Part shown: positions 35,201 through 44,094 of the stretch, one piece after another
How the letters are laid out: the number at the start of each line of letters is the position of its first letter
Position numbering within the stretch: the first letter of the stretch is position 1
Made by a program: the position numbers and the translations under genes
Source: Anaerohalosphaeraceae bacterium
GTDB taxonomy: Bacteria; Planctomycetota; Phycisphaerae; Sedimentisphaerales; Anaerohalosphaeraceae
DNA: 64,000 bases
Assembly (NCBI GenBank): GCA_037479115.1
Contig: JBBFLK010000004.1
Coordinates: 1-64,000 of the forward strand
Reading direction: 5' to 3'
Notes under the pieces: generated by a model
Databases searched by the model: none
The model's input: the letters and a program-made list of their open reading frames with translations, nothing else
Told to the model about the DNA's origin: nothing

Positions 35201-35516
35201 CATTCACGGCTCGGGCGGTTCCGTCGGCATTTTCCGCCCAGCCCTTCAGCAGCAGAGCCGACGCCGCCGGCTGTTTGAGCTGTACGCGAAGGTCCTGGGC
35301 CAGCTGTGCACGAAACAGAGTCTGGGAAGCCGTCAGCACCAGGCCGGTTCGGCCCAGCCGCAGCTGGTTTTGCCGGGCCAGAGAAAGCCGCACCGAATCG
35401 CCCACGAGCAGAGAGCCGGTAAAGACCGTCACGGCGGCCGCCGCCGCCAGCACAACCCCCAGCCAGATGCGGCGGTCAAAGACCAGCGAGCGAATGAGCC
35501 AGCGAAACAGCGTCAT
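32205..35516 (-). CDS. ABC transporter permease, long FtsX/MacB-like
   Basis: 1103 residues, longer than most FtsX permeases. One N-terminal helix (about 18-38) and a large outer domain (about 45-480) precede an FtsX-type membrane block (about 490-720; LFFGLSLFLLVSSLLLTALLFRFAVERRSEQIGLLKALGFRRGRIRLMYLLEGL). A second helix and outer domain follow (about 730-960), then a second FtsX block (about 965-1100; RRGELAMMQAVGFRKRVLVSMLVQEHLL). Both FtsX blocks carry the coupling-helix pattern E(L/I)(A/G)(M/L)xxAxGF. The start overlaps the ATPase stop by four bases. It likely exports lipid or lipoprotein-type cargo; substrate unknown. Confidence 0.9.
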   Translation of the reverse strand: MTLFRWLIRSLVFDRRIWLGVVLAAAAAVTVFTGSLLVGDSVRLSLARQNQLRLGRTGLVLTASQTLFRAQLAQDLRVQLKQPAASALLLKGWAENADGTARAVNVSIVGVDDAFADFAPSGKAPWLSGLGEGAVLNELLASRLNVQAGDEIVLTFEKIGGLAAESVLFPESELSVSVRLSVSAVADAESFGTFSLRADTAGALNVFVRLNRLAEWIEQPNRANAILLPDGCGLSEAEQALRQVFLPEDVGLIVRSLKGQTGGEVLSRRIFIPEPIAEVLLRADEQAVGILTYFVNEITHQDRRCPYSTVSAMAPASSAVSTVFSLLADDEIILNEWLADDLKADAGDIVTLTYYVPAPTGRTLIEQTAEFRVHSVIPMMGLGADETLMPDYPQLAQADSCRDWKPGIPIDLSRIRPKDEAYWNRYRGAPKAFISLPQAQRLWGGRFGNLTAVRIGSSMTARQLTEHLRASLPPAAAGLHIEPVRQRAAQASVGMTDFSSLFFGLSLFLLVSSLLLTALLFRFAVERRSEQIGLLKALGFRRGRIRLMYLLEGLILSAAGACLGLLPAVLYTRLLLWALSGVWSQAVAGASLAFDFHASTLLKGAAAGLTVSLFSMMLSLRRRLALPAAVLLGMPAEIAPPQSLKPRLLWTAVVPGIVGLVLSGWGLRADLQKATAVFFVSGSLLLVSLLLFLRYSLSASGILIFKRPVSGLIWAAWRNACRRPGRSMAAAAMTAAGVFLVAAVSLNQKSPPKDVRDRRSGTGGFVLAAESALPILQNLPEAAARLAPETDWEVLGLEGAAAFRVREGEPAGCLNLNRAVQPRLLGVDPVSLRNRRAFVFREVLPGTAASLEDAWHLLEADWGPDIVPAVGDVGTVYWALARKVGDTLVQTDEQGRPFTLKIVGMLESSVLQGNLLIPEKAFLERFPSTAGYRVFLLDAQPQKAEALSAALSRTFRRWGLEVVPTAQRLAVFQAVENTYLSIFLVLGGLGLLLGTVGMGWVLWLNILERRGELAMMQAVGFRKRVLVSMLVQEHLLILSAGVLCGLLSAVPAVLPALAGRIEPVPLGLLLTALAAVIFSGWMWIRLAAASALSGPILNALRSE

Positions 35517-36208
35517 CGCACAGCGTCCTGTGTCTGCTCAGAAAGCAGGCCGCCGGAAAGCACAAACCGCTTCTGCATCCGGGCGGCCAGAAGGGCTGAA
35601 TGGGTCACAACAATCAGGGTCAGGCCGTAAAGACGGTGCACCTCGTCCAGCAGGTTAATCACCGATACAGCGGTCTGTTCATCCAGCGAGCCGGTCGGCT
35701 CATCGGCCAGCAGCAGCACCGGCCGCAAAAGCAGGGCCCGCGCCACCGCCGCCCGCTGACGCTGGCCGCCGGACAGCCGTCCGGGCAGTTCACCGGCCCG
35801 GTCCGCCAGCCCCACCTGCTCCAGCAGCTCCATCGCCCGCCGCTGCAGAGCCGCCGGTTCTTCCCGAAGCCGCCCGCCGGCCAGAGCGGGCAGGAGCACA
35901 TTTTCCAGAACCGTACACTGCGGCAGGAGGTGATGCTGCTGAAAGACAAACCCGATGAAGCGGTTGCGAAAATCCGCCAGGGCCTCCTCGCCCATCGTCG
36001 AAAGGTCTCGACCCTCAACCGAAACGGTTCCCTCATCGGCCTTATCCAGACCGCCGATGAGATTCAGCAGCGTGCTTTTGCCGCAGCCGGACGGGCCGAC
36101 GATGGAGGCCGACTGCCCTTTATCCAGCCGCAGGTCGATTCCCCGCAGCACCTCCAGAGGGCCGACAGCGGTCGAATAGCGTTTCCGGACCTGCTTGAGT
36201 TCGAGCAT
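35513..36208 (-). CDS. ABC transporter ATP-binding protein (LolD/MacB type)
   Basis: 231 residues. Walker A GPSGCGKST, Q-loop FVFQQHHLLPQCTVLENVLLPAL (the LLP segment is typical of LolD/MacB), signature LSGGQRQR, Walker B LLLADEPTGSLD and the His-loop VVTHS are all intact. It pairs with the 1103-residue permease whose start codon overlaps its stop. It powers the permease from the cytoplasmic side. Confidence 0.96.
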   Translation of the reverse strand: MLELKQVRKRYSTAVGPLEVLRGIDLRLDKGQSASIVGPSGCGKSTLLNLIGGLDKADEGTVSVEGRDLSTMGEEALADFRNRFIGFVFQQHHLLPQCTVLENVLLPALAGGRLREEPAALQRRAMELLEQVGLADRAGELPGRLSGGQRQRAAVARALLLRPVLLLADEPTGSLDEQTAVSVINLLDEVHRLYGLTLIVVTHSALLAARMQKRFVLSGGLLSEQTQDAVR

Positions 36209-36235
36209 AGAGGGCTCCTCGAAAGGGTCGAAAGA

Positions 36236-37531
36236 CTACGAACCGGTTTTTGTCTCCAGCCGCTGCAGAAAACGGCGGGCATTTTGTTCCATATCGAAAC
36301 GGCTCAGAACGGCCTGCCGGGCCGCCGCTCCCATTTGGGTTGCCTGCTGCGGATTTCGCAGAAGCGGTTCGAGGGTCTCCGCAAGGGTTTGCGGACTGTT
36401 TGGTTCATACAGAATCCCCCCGCCGGTCTGCTGCGCCCATTCCGGATACACTCCGGCCCGAGGGGCGGCAAACGGCACCCCGCAGGCCATCGCCTCCAGC
36501 ACATTCATTGCATAGGCCGGACTGTACCGCGCCGGACAGACCAGCACGTGAATCTGCTGCAGAAACGCCAGGCGCTCGGCCTTTTCGAAGCGTTCAACAA
36601 AGCGGACCCGCTCGGCCAATCCCGCCTGAGCGAGTGTTTCCTGCACGGAGCGAATCGTCGGCTCATCGGCGGCATTCTTTCCGCCGCAAATCAGCAGCCG
36701 CAGCGGCTCCAGTCCCGGTTTGGAGGCCAGCAGTGCAAAGGCCTCTGCGGCGATGTCCAGCCCGTTGACATACGCCATCCGAGCCAAAAAACCTATGGAC
36801 GGCTGGGCAGGAGGCGTCTGGGCGGGAGCATAATCCCCCAGCTCCAGACCAGGCGGACAGACAAAGAGTTTCTCCTCCGACAGCCCCAAACGGCTTTTCA
36901 TCACCTCGGCGTAATAGCGGCTGACCGGCAGGAAAAGTTCGAAATGTTCGAGCAGCTCCCTGAGCCGCTGCCAGACGCGTGCCGTCCAGGGCTCCCCCAG
37001 TCCGTCGATAAACCCGTCTTCATCCTGCAGCCAGCACATCAGCCGACAGCCCAGCCGCTGCCGAAGCGGCCCGGCCAGCCCCGCCAAAAGCAGATTGGAC
37101 AGGATAATCACATCGGGCCTGCGGTCCAGAGAAGCCAGAAAATCCGTCAGACGGTTCAGTTCAGCGGATTGGCGTCCCTGCGGGCCGTCGAGCATCGACA
37201 GCGTCATTTCCCCCAGCTGGCGGGCGCTGGTCATTCCGGCCCGTCGGCTGATGCGCCGCAAAAGCGGCTCCGAATCCAGCCAGCGCCGCAGCGGCCCCGG
37301 AAGACGCCCGAGCGGGCCCAGCTTGTGCTGAAGATAGACATTGATGCCGCCGAAAAACAGTTCCGTGCGCTCCAGCGAGGTGTCCCCGTCCAGCGACAGC
37401 GGCAGGTACATCGGCACCAGCACCACATCCGCCCCCAGCCGGCGCAGCGCCCGCACCAGCGCCGTATCCCGCAGGCAGTTTTCACAGTAAAACTGGTCGC
37501 CCGAGCCCGGTGTTATCTGTACAATCCGCAT
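36236..37531 (-). CDS. Glycosyltransferase family 4
   Basis: 431 residues from the ATG at 37529-37531, which has GGAG eight bases upstream; a second ATG two codons earlier sits too close to it. The N-terminal Rossmann half begins MRIVQITPGSGDQFYCENCLRDTALVRALRRLGADVVLVPMYLP. The C-terminal half has the GT-B pattern FLARMAYVNGLDIAAEAFALL, RVRFVERFEKAERLAFLQQIHVLVCPA, and EAMACGVPFAAPRAGVYPEW with Glu in the donor-binding loop. It probably acts in glycan or lipopolysaccharide assembly. It sits 20 bp past the AcrB-like gene and 27 bp before the ABC ATPase gene. Confidence 0.9.
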   Translation of the reverse strand: MRIVQITPGSGDQFYCENCLRDTALVRALRRLGADVVLVPMYLPLSLDGDTSLERTELFFGGINVYLQHKLGPLGRLPGPLRRWLDSEPLLRRISRRAGMTSARQLGEMTLSMLDGPQGRQSAELNRLTDFLASLDRRPDVIILSNLLLAGLAGPLRQRLGCRLMCWLQDEDGFIDGLGEPWTARVWQRLRELLEHFELFLPVSRYYAEVMKSRLGLSEEKLFVCPPGLELGDYAPAQTPPAQPSIGFLARMAYVNGLDIAAEAFALLASKPGLEPLRLLICGGKNAADEPTIRSVQETLAQAGLAERVRFVERFEKAERLAFLQQIHVLVCPARYSPAYAMNVLEAMACGVPFAAPRAGVYPEWAQQTGGGILYEPNSPQTLAETLEPLLRNPQQATQMGAAARQAVLSRFDMEQNARRFLQRLETKTGS

Positions 37532-37551
37532 CGACATTTCTCCGCGGGCTA

Positions 37552-40500
37552 TTATCCGGGCCAGTGTGTTGCGGCGTCAATAATCTTTTCTTCCAGTTCG
37601 ACGGCTTTTTCTTTGGTTCGCTGGACCACTGTATAGAAAACGGGAATCAGCAGCACACCCAGCACGGTGGCGACAATCATTCCGCCGAACACCGTGGTTC
37701 CCAGTGCCTGCCGAGCCGCCGCACCGGCTCCTTTGGCAACCACCAGCGGCACCATTCCCAGCGCCGTTGTCAGCGCCGTCATCAGAATCGGGCGAAAACG
37801 AATCCGGGCGGCCTCCACCGCGGCATCCACGACCGAGCGGCCTTCTTCGTGCAGCTGCTTGGCAAACTCCACCAGCAGAATCGAGGTCTTGCAGACAACA
37901 CCAATAAGCAGGACAATCCCCATCTGGGTATAGATATTATTGTCCAGTCCCCGCAGCCAGGTAAAGGCCGCCGCCCCCAGAACGCCCAGCGGCACCGCCA
38001 GTACAATCGCAATCGGAATCGTCCAGCTTTCGTACTGGGCACACAAAAACAGGTACGCAAACAAGGCCGCCAGCAGGAACAGGTAAATCATCATTCCGCC
38101 GGCCTTGACTTCCTGCAGACTCATTCCCGACCATTCATACCCCATTCCTTCCGGCAGTTTCTCTTCGAGCAGCTGACGGACCCGCTCGATGGCCTGCCCG
38201 GAGCTGTAGCCGGGCCGGGCCGAGCCGGTCAGGCGCGTGGCCGGATACAGATTGTAATGGGAAATCGTCTGCGGCCCGGCCGTTTCGCGAACGGTAACCA
38301 GCGTGCGCAGCGGCACCATCTGACCGGACCGGTTGCGAACCTCCAGCCGGCCGATGTGCTCGGCTCTTGAGCGGAAGTCCGCTTCGGCCTGCGCCATCAC
38401 CTTAAACGTCCTGCCGAACAGATTGAAATCATTGACATACGCACCGCCCAGATACGTCTGCAGGGCGTTAAAGACATTTTCCAGCGGCACATCGAGCGTC
38501 TGGACCTTTACGCGGTCCACCTCCAGATACAGCTGAGGCACGGCAGCCTCAAATGTGCTGTTCAGCTGCGTAATAATCGGGTCATTCTGGCCTTCAAACA
38601 CCAAATCGCTGCCGATCCGCGCCAGGGTCTCCAGCCCGACGCCGCCGCGGTCCTGAATCTGCACTTCAAACCCGCTGGTAGTCCCCAGCCCCATAATCGC
38701 CGGCGGCTGAAAGGCCAGACACAGCGCATCCGGAATCGTAAACAGCTGCTGCTGAAGCCGCTGCACAATCGCCGACACATGCAGCTGCGGGTCTCGCCGC
38801 TTGGACCAAGGCTCCAGCCGGATAAAGCAGGTCCCGCCGTTGGCCATCATCCCTCCCTGCAGCATCGAAAACCCGCTGATGCTGGCGAAGTTGGCTATGC
38901 CGGGCGTCTGCGCCAGAATCGTATTGACTCGTTCCATCACCTGCTCTGTGCGGTGCAGCGAAGCTCCTTCCGGCAGTCGAACGCCCAAAAAGATGGCCCC
39001 TTCGTCTTCCGTCGGCAGAAAGCCGGTCGGCAGTTTTCCAAAACCGGTCAGTCCCACAACCGTCAGGACGGCAAAAACAGCCAGCGCAATCATTGTCCGC
39101 CTCAGGATGCTTTGAACCACGCCTGTATAAGCCGTCGTCGTGCGCTTCAGCCAGCGGTCAAACCAGCCGAAAAAGCGGCTCTTTTTCTCCTCCTGCGGAC
39201 GAAGCAGAAACGCACAGAGCACCGGACTGAGTGTAAGAGCGTTAAGCGTCGAAAAGCAAACAGCCACCGACAGCGTAACGGCAAACTGCTGATAGAGCTT
39301 GCCGGTAATGCCGGGAGCCAGAATCGTAGGGGCAAAGACCGCCAGCAGCACCAGTGTGGTCGCAATGACCGGGCTGGTCACCTGTTCCATCGCTTTAATC
39401 GCCGCCGCCCGCGGTGACAGTTTCTCATCCGCAATCAGACGCGAGCAGTTTTCCACGACGACAATCGCATCATCCACTACAATCCCGATGGCCAGCACCA
39501 GACCGAACAGCGAGAGTGTGTTAATGGTAAAGCCGAGGGCCAGCATTACCGCCAGTGTTCCAATCAGCGAAACGGGAATCGTCACCGCCGGCACAAGCGT
39601 AGCCCGCCAGTCTTCCAGAAAGACAAAGACCGTCAGGACGACCAGCGCCACAACCATCAGCAGTGTTGAAACCACCTCCCGCAGAGATTCCCGAATAAAC
39701 AGCGTCGGATTGTACGGTTCTTCGTAGGTAAGCCCCTTGGGAAAGGATTTGGACAGTTCAGCCAGTGCCTCCCGTACCCCGTCGGCCACCCGCAGGGCGT
39801 TGGCTTCGGGTGTAGCATAAATCGCCATCGCCACGGCGGGCTTGCCGCGCAGACGCACGGACCAGGAATAATTCTGAGCCCCCAGCTCGACCCGCGCGAC
39901 ATCCTTCAGCCGCAGCAGCCGTCCGTTCTCCTCCGCCCGAAGGATAATATTCCCGAATTCCTCCGGCGTGCTCAGACGCCCCTTGGTCTGAATCGTCCAC
40001 TGGAACTGCTGGTCCGGGGGACTGGGCATGCCGCCGATTTGTCCGGCGGCCACCTCAATATTCTGTCGGCGGACCGCCGCGAGCACATCATCCGTCGTCA
40101 GCTGACGAGCCCGCATCTTTTCCGGGTCCAGCCACAGACGCATCCCGAAATCCTTGGCCCCGAACACCTCCACCTGTCCGACGCCGGACACACGCGTCAG
40201 CACATCCTTAATATAAAGATTGATATAGTTGCTCACATACACATCGTCGTAGCGGCCGTCTGACGACTGAAAAACCAGAAGCATCGTAATATTCGGGGAG
40301 CGCTTGTGCGTGCGGATGCCGTAGCGCTTGACCTCCTCCGGCAGCTGCGGCTCGGCGGTCGCCACCCGGTTCTGCACAAGCACCGTCGCCATATCCACAT
40401 CCGTGCCGACTTCAAATGTCACCGTCAGCATCATCATTCCGGTATCGCTGCTGCTGGAGGTCATATAGAGCATCCCGTCCACGCCGTTGATGGCCTGCTC

Positions 40501-40707
40501 CAGCGGCGTAGCGACCGTCTGCGCAATCACCTCCGCACTGGCGCCGGGATACTGCGCTTCGACCATCACCGTCGGCGGAGCAATATCGGGGGTCTTTTCC
40601 ACCGGCAGAAGCGGCAGGGCAATCAGCCCCACCAGCATAATCAAAATCGACAGGACCGTCGCAAATACCGGCCGATCAATAAAAAATCTGCTGAACTGCA
40701 TCGCCAT
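37552..40707 (-). CDS. RND multidrug efflux pump, inner-membrane subunit (AcrB/HAE1 family)
   Basis: 1051 residues. The first helix (FFIDRPVFATVLSILIMLVGLIALPLLPVEKTPDI) and the family phrase VEAQYPGASAEVIAQTVATPLEQAINGVDGMLYMTSSSS are clear. The proton-relay pair lies in IVVDDAIVVVENCSRLI (Asp-Asp of helix 4), and the second-half helix phrase is QMGIVLLIGVVCKTSILLVEFAKQL. Length matches AcrB (about 1050). It works as a trimer with the adaptor and outer-membrane channel encoded just upstream. Substrates are not predictable. Preceded by GAGGAAAC. Confidence 0.97.
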   Translation of the reverse strand: MAMQFSRFFIDRPVFATVLSILIMLVGLIALPLLPVEKTPDIAPPTVMVEAQYPGASAEVIAQTVATPLEQAINGVDGMLYMTSSSSDTGMMMLTVTFEVGTDVDMATVLVQNRVATAEPQLPEEVKRYGIRTHKRSPNITMLLVFQSSDGRYDDVYVSNYINLYIKDVLTRVSGVGQVEVFGAKDFGMRLWLDPEKMRARQLTTDDVLAAVRRQNIEVAAGQIGGMPSPPDQQFQWTIQTKGRLSTPEEFGNIILRAEENGRLLRLKDVARVELGAQNYSWSVRLRGKPAVAMAIYATPEANALRVADGVREALAELSKSFPKGLTYEEPYNPTLFIRESLREVVSTLLMVVALVVLTVFVFLEDWRATLVPAVTIPVSLIGTLAVMLALGFTINTLSLFGLVLAIGIVVDDAIVVVENCSRLIADEKLSPRAAAIKAMEQVTSPVIATTLVLLAVFAPTILAPGITGKLYQQFAVTLSVAVCFSTLNALTLSPVLCAFLLRPQEEKKSRFFGWFDRWLKRTTTAYTGVVQSILRRTMIALAVFAVLTVVGLTGFGKLPTGFLPTEDEGAIFLGVRLPEGASLHRTEQVMERVNTILAQTPGIANFASISGFSMLQGGMMANGGTCFIRLEPWSKRRDPQLHVSAIVQRLQQQLFTIPDALCLAFQPPAIMGLGTTSGFEVQIQDRGGVGLETLARIGSDLVFEGQNDPIITQLNSTFEAAVPQLYLEVDRVKVQTLDVPLENVFNALQTYLGGAYVNDFNLFGRTFKVMAQAEADFRSRAEHIGRLEVRNRSGQMVPLRTLVTVRETAGPQTISHYNLYPATRLTGSARPGYSSGQAIERVRQLLEEKLPEGMGYEWSGMSLQEVKAGGMMIYLFLLAALFAYLFLCAQYESWTIPIAIVLAVPLGVLGAAAFTWLRGLDNNIYTQMGIVLLIGVVCKTSILLVEFAKQLHEEGRSVVDAAVEAARIRFRPILMTALTTALGMVPLVVAKGAGAAARQALGTTVFGGMIVATVLGVLLIPVFYTVVQRTKEKAVELEEKIIDAATHWPG

Positions 40708-40734
40708 GTTTCCTCAAATCGGCTCTGAAAACGG

Positions 40735-41949
40735 TCAAGGTTTTTCGGTCGGAGCCGGACCGCCCGCACTGCCCGGCGCCCCGCCGGCTCCCGGCGGCAT
40801 CTGGCCCGCCGGAACGGGCTGAATCGGCATCCCGGGGCGAGCCATATAAAAACCGCCCGCCAGAATGGTCTCACTGCCGTCCAGACCCTGCAGAACAATC
40901 CGCATCGTTCCTTCTGATGCTCCCAAAACAATATCGCGCCGCTGGAGCATCTGCCCCTCTCCGACAATCAGAACATATTTTCCGCCCAAATCCGTCTGAA
41001 TGGTTTTTTCGGGAATCAAAACGGCCTTCGGACGCTGTCGAATCGGCACCCGTACGCGAACAAACATCCCCGGCAGCAATTGTTCCTTTTCATTGGCCAG
41101 CTGCCCGCGAACATACACCGTCCCCGTCCGCGGGTCCACTGTGTTGTCCGCAAAGCAAAGACGCCCTTCAAACAGATAGTCCGTTCGGTCGCCGAGTCCA
41201 ACAAAAAACGGCACAGGATTCTCCCCGTCCGCCTGCCGAATGCGGCGGAGAAGCTCGGCATCCAGCATCGATTCGCTCATATAAAAGAACACATACATCG
41301 GCTCTGTTCGGACCACAGAAGCCAGAATCGGTTTGGACTGGGGACCGACCAGATTGCCGACATCCGCCAGATGCCGTCCGATGCGTCCGCGCAAAGGGCT
41401 GCGAATCTGGGTATAACTCAGATTCAGCTCCGCATCCGCCAGCGCCGCCCGAGCGGCATCGACCGACGCCTGAGCGGACAGAAAAGCCGCCCGGCGTGTG
41501 GACAGGTCCTGCTGACTGACGGCGTTGGTCTGGAGGGCCTTTTCGATTCGCTCCAAATCCACGCGGGCCCGCTCCAGCTCCGCTTCCGCCGCTTTCAGAC
41601 GGGCCGCCGCTTCATCCCGACGGGCGGCATAGGCCTGCGGCTCAATCGTAAACAGCAGCTGCCCTTCTTCGACCAGCTGGCCGTCGGTAAAATGAATCCC
41701 CTGAAGATACCCTTCCACACGGGCCCGAATCTCCACGGAATCAACGGCCTCCGTCGTGCCGGTAAATTCATAATAATCCGTCACATCCCGAACTTCACAG
41801 GCGACGACCGGCAGGGGCATCGGTCCCCGCTGAGCCGGCATTGCGCCGGGTTTAGGCCGGTGCATCCAGAACCAGACTCCGGCGGCCAGCACCAAGACAA
41901 TCAGCAGCGTCACAGCAGCGGCAATGACAACGGCTTTCCGACCTTTCAT
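40735..41949 (-). CDS. RND efflux periplasmic adaptor (AcrA family)
   Basis: 404 residues from the second ATG (AGGA nine bases upstream). Membrane anchor about 5-28, then VEIRARVEGYLQGIHFTDGQLVEEGQLLFTIEPQAYAARRDEAAARLKAAEAELERARVDLERIE, the lipoyl and hairpin domains. The beta-barrel phrase IRSPLRGRIGRHLADVGNLV and membrane-proximal VLIPEKTIQTDLGGKYVLIVGEGQ follow. The C-terminal tail is rich in Pro, Gly and Ala (PAGQMPPGAGGAPGSAGG). It links the RND pump and the TolC-type channel. It sits 27 bp before the pump gene. Confidence 0.95.
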   Translation of the reverse strand: MKGRKAVVIAAAVTLLIVLVLAAGVWFWMHRPKPGAMPAQRGPMPLPVVACEVRDVTDYYEFTGTTEAVDSVEIRARVEGYLQGIHFTDGQLVEEGQLLFTIEPQAYAARRDEAAARLKAAEAELERARVDLERIEKALQTNAVSQQDLSTRRAAFLSAQASVDAARAALADAELNLSYTQIRSPLRGRIGRHLADVGNLVGPQSKPILASVVRTEPMYVFFYMSESMLDAELLRRIRQADGENPVPFFVGLGDRTDYLFEGRLCFADNTVDPRTGTVYVRGQLANEKEQLLPGMFVRVRVPIRQRPKAVLIPEKTIQTDLGGKYVLIVGEGQMLQRRDIVLGASEGTMRIVLQGLDGSETILAGGFYMARPGMPIQPVPAGQMPPGAGGAPGSAGGPAPTEKP

Positions 41950-41981
41950 AAGCATGTATCCTTTCGAATCTCGAACAACCC

Positions 41982-43445
41982 TTAGGATTTTTCTTTCGAA
42001 GCAGAGGAAGAAGAAACCAGGTTCTCAGACGGGTCCCATCCGCCGCCGAGGGCTTTGTAGAGCCGAATCAAATCCTGCACCACAGCTCCTTCGCCGGCGG
42101 CCAGAGAATCCTGCTGGGCATACAGCGTCCGCTGGGCATCCAGCACATTCTGAAAATCCGTCAGTCCGTTTCGATACAGGGCTTCTACCAGCCGAACGGT
42201 ATCTTCTGCGGCCGCCGCGGAACGCCGGAGAGCCGCCAGACGCTCCTGATGGCGGGCATAAGCTGCTATGGCGTTTTCCACCTCTTCGACGGCGGCCAGA
42301 ACTGTCTGTTCATAAGCCGAATACAGCTGCTCAAACCGCGCCTTTTCGGCCTCCACAAGACGGCGAAGCCGACCGCCGGCAAACAGATTCCAATCCAGTC
42401 TGGGGCCGAAGGAAAACGTCCGGCTGGACCAGCGGCCCAAATCGGAAAAATGTTCCGACGACAGCCCGAACATCCCGGACAGAGACAGCGACGGATACAG
42501 CTGCGCGGCGGCGATTCCGATGCGGGCGCTCTGGGCCGCCAGCTGACGCTCAGCCAGCCGGATATCCGGACGCTGGCGAAGCAAATCCGCCGGCACCGAA
42601 GGCGGAATGCCTTTCTCCGACGGAATCGGAATCAAATCCGGACGGGCAGCCCCAATCTCAAAATCCCGCGGAAAACGTCCCAGAAGCACCGCCAGCCGAT
42701 GAACGGCCTGCTGTTCAGCCAGCTGAAGCAGCGGAATCTGGGCCTCTGTATTCGCCAGGTTCTGCCGGGCCTGCGCGACATCCAGCTCCGGAGCCAATCC
42801 GGCATCAAAGCGGCTGTAGGTCAGACGAAGCGTTTCCTGCTGCGTCTGGAGATTCTGCAGGGCATAACGAAGCCGCAGCTGGGCTGTGCGCAGCTCGACA
42901 TAAACCGATGCCACCTCCGCACACAAACTGACCCGCACCGCCCGTTCGGCCTCGACCGTCGCTTCCAAAGAGGCCTGCGCCGCTTCGACGGAACGGCGGA
43001 CCTGCCCGAACAAATCGAGCTCCCACAGGGCATCCAGACTCGCCGAATAGGTGCTGATTTCCGTGCCCCCGCCGTATGCAAACGCGGTATTTTCACTCTG
43101 TCGACTGCGCGTGTAGGAACCCGAAGCACCTACAGACGGATACCGTCCGCCGGCAGCCGCATCACGCAGGGCCCTGGCCTCCTGAATGCGGAAATAAGAC
43201 TCCTGCAGGGACAGATTGCTTTCGAGGGCCTGCTGAACTAACCCCTCAAGCACGGGGTCATCCAACACCGTCCACCAGTGTTTGAAGAGGTCCGGAGACG
43301 GGACGGAGGCGTCCTCCAGCCGGCTCCAGGCCGCAGGCATCTGCGGCTCCGGCGGCTGATAATCCGGCCCCACCCTACAACCCGCCGTAAAAATCATCCC
43401 TATCGGCAGCAAAACAAGAAATCCTCTGACAGATATGTTCATCAT
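41982..43445 (-). CDS. RND efflux outer-membrane lipoprotein (NodT/TolC family)
   Basis: 487 residues. The chosen ATG (43443-43445) overlaps the tetR stop as ATGA and has AAGGA eight bases upstream. The lipoprotein signal ends at lipobox FTAGC and is followed by VGPDYQPPEPQMPAAW, the family's standard mature N-terminus. Two repeated OEP regions (about 70-260 and 280-470) carry long helices such as LLELDLFGQVRRSVEAAQASLEATVEAERAVRVSLCAEVASVYVELR. It forms the trimeric channel for this efflux system. Confidence 0.96.
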   Translation of the reverse strand: MMNISVRGFLVLLPIGMIFTAGCRVGPDYQPPEPQMPAAWSRLEDASVPSPDLFKHWWTVLDDPVLEGLVQQALESNLSLQESYFRIQEARALRDAAAGGRYPSVGASGSYTRSRQSENTAFAYGGGTEISTYSASLDALWELDLFGQVRRSVEAAQASLEATVEAERAVRVSLCAEVASVYVELRTAQLRLRYALQNLQTQQETLRLTYSRFDAGLAPELDVAQARQNLANTEAQIPLLQLAEQQAVHRLAVLLGRFPRDFEIGAARPDLIPIPSEKGIPPSVPADLLRQRPDIRLAERQLAAQSARIGIAAAQLYPSLSLSGMFGLSSEHFSDLGRWSSRTFSFGPRLDWNLFAGGRLRRLVEAEKARFEQLYSAYEQTVLAAVEEVENAIAAYARHQERLAALRRSAAAAEDTVRLVEALYRNGLTDFQNVLDAQRTLYAQQDSLAAGEGAVVQDLIRLYKALGGGWDPSENLVSSSSASKEKS

Positions 43446-44089
43446 TCCGCTGTTCCTTTCAAACAACTCCGAAGCCCGGCTGCCCCAACCCGAACAATCT
43501 GCTCGGTGATTTCTTCTACGGTAAAGCCCGGCAGCACTAGGTCATACATCTCAAAAAACAAAATCGGGTGCATCACGAGCGATTCGAAAGTCAGGACCGC
43601 CCGCCACGCCGCCCGCTTCTCAAGCCCCGGCAGCAGCTGCTGAAATGCCCCGGCCAGCCGCTCAAAAAATTTGTCGATCAGTTCCTCGGCGATTTTGTCC
43701 CGATCAAATCGACGATGAAGGGCCTCCCGGACAAGAAACCGCACCACACGGGACCAAGTATCCCCCCGCAAAGCCGACTCCATCGTCGGACGCACCAGTT
43801 CCCGCAGCAGCTCTTCAATTGTCGCTTCAGGCCGGGCACAAACCCTCTCAATCGTCTTCAAATGGCCCTGAATCTTTTCCGAAAGCCGCCTGTGAAACAT
43901 CTCTTCGTACAGTTTTTCCTTGCTGCCGAAATAGTAGTTGACGGCGGCCACATTACAACCGGCTTCGGCCGTAATATCCCGTATGGATATGCCCTCGAAC
44001 CCCCCCTGGCAGAAAAGTTTTTCCGCCGCATCCAGGAGCCGATTCCGTGTATCCAAACTGATTTCAGGATTATTATCGGTATTTTCCAT
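43442..44089 (-). CDS. TetR-family regulator of the efflux operon
   Basis: 215 residues. Start at the ATG 44087-44089; a TTG two codons upstream is less likely. The DNA-binding domain is clear: TRNRLLDAAEKLFCQGGFEGISIRDITAEAGCNVAAVNYYFGSKEKLYEEMF. The ligand-binding domain resembles the CerR-like C-terminal type (RFLVREALHRRFDRDK, LVMHPILFFEM). It is the first gene of the operon, directly downstream of an inverted repeat that covers the promoter, so autoregulation of the whole efflux operon is likely. Confidence 0.95.
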   Translation of the reverse strand: MENTDNNPEISLDTRNRLLDAAEKLFCQGGFEGISIRDITAEAGCNVAAVNYYFGSKEKLYEEMFHRRLSEKIQGHLKTIERVCARPEATIEELLRELVRPTMESALRGDTWSRVVRFLVREALHRRFDRDKIAEELIDKFFERLAGAFQQLLPGLEKRAAWRAVLTFESLVMHPILFFEMYDLVLPGFTVEEITEQIVRVGAAGLRSCLKGTAE

Positions 44090-44094
44090 ATCCA

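Noticed and set aside
32196..37636. Long plus-strand open frames (about 602 and 678 codons) across the ABC permease and glycosyltransferase genes
   Set aside because: Their translations are Gln/Arg/Pro-rich without domain features, while the minus strand encodes intact FtsX, ABC and GT-B motifs. They are products of GC-skewed codons.
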